Shown: piece by piece, positions 60,321-64,000 of the stretch
How positions within the stretch are numbered: the first letter of the stretch is position 1
Layout: every line of letters starts with the position of its first letter
Source of the DNA: Sphagnum compactum
Taxonomy: Eukaryota > Bryophyta > Sphagnopsida > Sphagnales
Reading direction: 5' to 3'
DNA: 64,000 bases
Assembly: GCA_965153455.1 (NCBI GenBank)
Contig: OZ234496.1
Span: 8,641,863 to 8,705,862, forward strand
Notes under the pieces: generated by a model
The model's database searches: none
Told to the model about the DNA's origin: nothing
What the model saw: the letters and a program-made list of their open reading frames with translations, nothing else
Position numbers and translations under genes: made by a program

Positions 60321-60790
60321 GAAGAGTTTCAGGCTGGCCAAGATGTTAGCAAGTATCAAGAGTATGTACATATCTATGGGATTGCAGAGAAATCTCAACA
60401 ACAGAAAATTGAAGAGTTGCAGGCTGGCCAACATGTTATCAAGCATCAAGAGTACATACATAGCTATAAGATTGCAGAGAAATCTCTAAAACAGAAATCA
60501 AAGATTTGCAGACTGGCCAACATGTTATCAAGGATCAAGAGTACATACATAGCTATGAGACAGCAGAGGAATCTCCACGACAGGAAATCGAAGAGTTGAA
60601 GGCTAGAAGAAGATGTATTCAAGTATCAAGAGGCCATACAATATTATCTATGAGATCGCAGAGAAATCTTCACAACAAACACTTGAAGAGTTTCAGGCTG
60701 GCCAAGATGTCACCAAAAGTACGAAAGAGGCCATACAATATTATCTATGAAATTGCAGAGAAATCATCACAACAGAAACTTGAAGAGGAC
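60321..60790 (+). pseudogene. 90-bp repeat array derived from a 30-residue protein repeat
   Basis: Units beginning GAAGAG (or AAAGAT) start at 60,321, 60,411, 60,500, 60,590, 60,685 and 60,782, that is, periods of 90, 89, 90, 95 and 97 bases. In the first two units the frame gives 30-residue repeats such as EELQAGQHVIKHQEY followed by IHSYKIAEKS, rich in Q, E, K and Y and probably helical. Unit 3 lost one base and later units carry insertions, which break the frame. A stop lies shortly before unit 1. The exact 90-base period with conserved amino-acid phrasing points to former coding sequence. I do not recognise the family. It ends about 800 bases upstream of the thiolase start and is probably unrelated to it. 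Confidence 0.5.
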
Positions 60791-61589
60791 AGACATTTTA
60801 TCTATGACTCATCACTTACTGGCATCTACTTCTGTTGCATATTGTTCTCCATTGCAAAATTTCACCAGTACCGCTCTGCAGTGTGCAGTTTCTTCCGTTG
60901 TGCCATTTGATTTCAGTGTGCAAAGATTTCACAGCCGTGGTTCAGATGCTTGCCAGTGCTGCAAAAAATTTCAGTCAAGAAGTAAACAGCACGATGCTGA
61001 AAACACTGAAACCTCCAACGCTCCAAACGTTTTGATTCTAGCCACAGCTCTTCATTAGGTTACTACTGCAGGCCGTTGACGCCGACAACTGTTTTGCACC
61101 AGCTGGGATTATGATTCTGCAGCTGCTTCCTGCCAAAACAAATTTCTCGGAACTCACAGAAAAAATCAAGACAAAAACGTTGCAGTACCTCGTGAATCTC
61201 CTCACTCCAGTCGCGAACCCTGTGATCCGTAAAGACATCGCAGCTTTTTAGTTTAAGGATCCATTCTAGGAGGATTTGACGTGCTGGGACGTGGGAGTGA
61301 CTCAGCCATGACAGGGATTTTGGATTGGATTGCAATGCACTTGTCGTCTTCTCCGAAATCTTTGTGTGAAAGAAGAAATGAGTGTTTTCTCGCAAACTGT
61401 TGTTCTTTGGATTTGTCTTCTTTTGCTTTAGGATTGCGTCTTCTTATTGCAGTACCCTGATGTTGAATCCAGCTCTGCCTTGAAATACGTATTCTTGTAT
61501 GTCGTGTGGCGATTTGAGGCTCGTTCAAGTCTAGTTTTCTGCGATTTTTGTTGTTGCACAAAGCTTTTTGCATCGTCGCAGTAGCAACC
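60791..61589. other. 5' flank of the thiolase gene
   Basis: Includes overlapping plus-strand frames at 60,747-61,058 (one contains SVQRFHSRG) and minus-strand frames at 61,063-61,738 that are probably chance or shadow frames. Promoter and 5' UTR of the thiolase must lie here, but I see no clear TATA box. Confidence 0.4.
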
Positions 61590-63898
61590 ATGGCTGGGCG
61601 AGGCGCGGCGTGGCGGCGTTTTGCGAGGTCTGCATCTTCCAATTTTTCTGCAAGCTCGTTTTGTGATGTCGTCATCGTGGCCGCCAAGCGCACTCCCATC
61701 GGCTCCTTCCACGGCTCTCTGGCATCGGTCTCTGCCACCCGTCTTGGATCCCTCGCTATTGCAGGTGGGTAGATTTACGTGTGCAGCTTGTTGTTTCCGC
61801 GTGTGTCTGGTTCCTTTCTTCTCCTTTGCCGCGGGGATAAAGCATGATTGTTTCTAGGCATGTAGATAGTGATATTGAGAATAGTACTGTGCCAGATTTG
61901 GAGGAGGAAGATGTAACGCCGCTCTAGTGTCTAGGCTTGTGCTCGTTTCCACAAGGAGAAGATATTGTTCAATTGCCAGTTCTGTCGAGGAAAGATGCAA
62001 ATCCGAGGATTTTGTTTTCTTATGCCATTCGATCTTCAGTGTAGAGGAAGCTTGAGTGTACCCTGTGACTAGGGATTTGCTTCTTCCTCCACAGAGACAA
62101 GCTGTCTTAATTAGGTTAGGCTAGTCTGCAGATATGTAGCTGGGAGCAGGCGAACAAGCATGTCTTTTCTTTTGCTGCTGACAAAGCCATCTCCACACAT
62201 TAGTATAGCAGAATTATTAGTCTGAGACTCTTGTGGAGATAGGTAGGGCAAAGGGGCAATTAGTCTGCATTCTGTTGCTATTGACTGACAATGTCCAATT
62301 TTTAAGACTAGAATCCTGTCCATGCACTATACCATGGATTGCAGCATCTACAGAAAGAAGTACCATCACAGCTAGTCATGTTCACTAGCTACCAATTGAT
62401 TGGATGGTAGATATGTTTAAGGCCAGTGCAGATAGCAAGCTCAATAATTGCATCACCACTTGATCACTCTGCTGTTCTATGATTCAGATACTAGGGTTCA
62501 TGAAGTATATGCAAGTTTAGACTCTTGTGTGGAAGGCTGTCATGCTCTAATCATCTCTGTGATGGTCTGCTTCATGATGAAGCAGCCAATGCATGTATTG
62601 TGAGTTGAGTGGGAACTCTTCCATGCAGACTAATATGTTTCTCAGTAGCATTTGGTTTTGCATTTTAGATGCTTAAGATTCTGGGATTGTTGCATGGTTC
62701 TGGGGCAGCGGCATTGGAATCTGTCCAGATGCAAGCGGACCAGGTGCAAGAGGTGTATATGGGGAATGTTTTAAGTGCAGGCTTGGGCCAGGCTCCTGCT
62801 CGTCAAGCTGCTCTGGTAAATTTTATGAACTTCCTTTCTCTTGATGTTTAAGTTTGGGATTTTTTTCCTCGTGGGTTTTCTTAGCTGTCTGGCAAATCAA
62901 TCAGCCACATACAGATTCACATGCTTCAATGGGTTTGGCTGCAATGCTGAGATGTTTATCTAAAGAATATCTGCTGAAACATTACTTTTGTTAAACATGT
63001 GGAGTATCTAAATAGTTCCATGCTTGGTCAAGTGATGGAGTTCAGGGTTTGTTCTCACAGAGCTCTCACTGGAGATACATGGTCCACAGGGAGCAGGATT
63101 GTCCTCTTCCACAATTTGCACCACCATAAACAAAGTCTGTGCTTCTGGCATGAAAGGTAGTTTTCTGCTTGCCATCAGCCAACCTCAGTATCTGCATTTT
63201 AATTCCTTGGAAGGTAAATAGTTTTTTTTCTAAGTAAACGGCAGTAATTTTTCATTTCTGTGCCTACTACTTTAAAAGCTACCTGTGCAACAAGCTAGTA
63301 ACTAGTCATTGGTTTGTGCACCGAAAATTCTGGTCCTGATCAATGTTGTCTTGAACACAGCGGTGATGTTGGGAGCACAAAGCATTATGTTGGGCATGAA
63401 TCAGGTAGTTTGTGTTGGGGGGATGGAAAGTATGTCAAATGCTCCCTTTTTCTTACCTGCATCAACATCTCTCAAGACACTAGGACATTTGCAGTTGAAG
63501 AGCAGTATGCTTTACGATGGACTATGGGATCCTACTAAAGACATGTCTATGGGAAGCTGTGCTGAGCTCTGTGCAGAGGAGATGAAAATTTCTCGAGGTG
63601 CTCAGGTATGGAGTGCTATTAAAGTTATCAGCTATATTCAACTAGTTATCCATTCGGACTAGGGCTATGGTCTAGGGGCATGAGCATGGTTAACATCCTT
63701 TTGATGTGGAATAGGGGACAGGGTGTTTTCTCATATGTGTGTTGTGATCACTAGGATGATCATGCCATTGCAAGCTATGAGCGTGCAGCACGAGCACAAG
63801 CACTAGGGATCACCAAGGCTGAAATTGTGCCTGTGACGCTTGAGGGTAGGAAAGGACAAGGTCCAACTGTTGTTTCTCAAGATGAAGAATGCTACAAG
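61590..63898 (+). CDS. AACT: Acetoacetyl-CoA thiolase, ACAT1-like, 5' part (five exons, runs off the window)
   Basis: Exons 61,590-61,764, 62,709-62,815, 63,090-63,156, 63,361-63,605 and 63,755-63,898; every intron is GT-AG and the phases join without a break (246 residues so far). The fifth intron starts at 63,899 and the rest lies beyond the edge. ATG 61,590 has an ideal context (CAACCATGG). Residues 1-24 are basic, rich in R, S and A and free of acidic residues, like a mitochondrial presequence. Then come [14 protein letters not shown] (27-40), [13 protein letters not shown] (85-97), the active-site loop NKVCASGMK with nucleophile Cys111, GGMESMSN and [10 protein letters not shown]. The C-terminal His and second Cys are not in the window. 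The enzyme joins two acetyl-CoA to acetoacetyl-CoA or reverses this. [24 protein letters not shown] and [10 protein letters not shown] resemble mitochondrial ACAT1 more than plant cytosolic AACT. Confidence 0.95.
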
Positions 63899-64000
63899 GT
63901 ATGCTCTACAACTATGCAGCTTACCCCGGTCTTATTTTGGAGATAGTCATAAAAGCATGCACAATTTAAATGCTAACCCTATTTTTAAAAACTTTGTGAG

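Noticed and set aside
61548-61589. Extended N-terminus of the thiolase from an upstream in-frame codon
   Set aside because: The upstream codon is TTG; the first ATG is 61,590 with excellent context.
61253-61738. 161-codon minus-strand frame overlapping the thiolase start
   Set aside because: It lies opposite thiolase exon 1 and its 5' UTR, and has no recognisable domain; the plus-strand exon is supported by homology and splicing.

Overview
The window looks like nuclear DNA from a land plant with a large, repeat-rich genome. Gymnosperm or fern-like is my best guess, but the sequence does not fix the taxon. The evidence is AT-rich gene-poor DNA, GT-AG introns, an intronless nuclear-type tRNA-Leu(CAA), a secreted glyoxal-oxidase-type enzyme and many decayed plant-type transposable elements. 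Only three protein genes are convincing, plus one tRNA.

Layout. 1-10,419 is AT-rich DNA without recognisable genes, with small tandem repeats near 5.1 and 6.3 kb. 10,420-11,307 (+) is an intact intronless PF04072/COG3315-type SAM methyltransferase with a bacterial look. 11.3-34.3 kb is a repeat landscape: three degenerate TAGG/CCTA blocks (two beside tRNA-like promoter boxes), a 1.6-kb dispersed repeat at 13.1-14.7 kb whose second copy at 28.4-33.4 kb is split by about 3 kb of other DNA, a degenerate 60-bp satellite in two paralogous blocks (16.8-18.5 kb), and a ten-copy 26-bp minisatellite (19,997-20,250). The minisatellite sits upstream of a TATA-led reading frame with one in-frame stop. 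A composite tandem repeat at 27.3-27.9 kb and a complete Tourist/Harbinger-like MITE (33,853-34,221) complete this part.

36,255-37,856 (-) is an intact single-exon glyoxal oxidase-like gene with all copper-site residues. 41.76-42.26 kb (+) holds a decayed LINE-like C-terminal fragment. 45,362-45,445 (+) is tRNA-Leu(CAA) with a T-run terminator. About 47.09-49.34 kb (-) is a heavily mutated hAT-superfamily transposase. 49.3-61 kb is mostly non-genic, with a tRNA-derived SINE candidate (57.6 kb) and a 90-bp repeat array that seems to derive from a 30-residue protein repeat (60.3-60.8 kb).

61,590 to the right edge (+) is the 5' part of an acetoacetyl-CoA thiolase gene: five exons whose splice phases all agree. 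Its N-terminus resembles a mitochondrial presequence and its sequence looks more like mitochondrial ACAT1 than the usual plant cytosolic enzyme.

The genes share no evident pathway: GLOX acts in the wall/apoplast (H2O2 supply), the thiolase in acetyl-CoA/acetoacetyl-CoA metabolism, and the methyltransferase substrate is unknown. I found no clear multi-gene 'system'. The best candidates for novelty are the bacterial-like methyltransferase, the ACAT1-like thiolase, the 30-residue repeat relic and the minisatellite-plus-interrupted-ORF locus.
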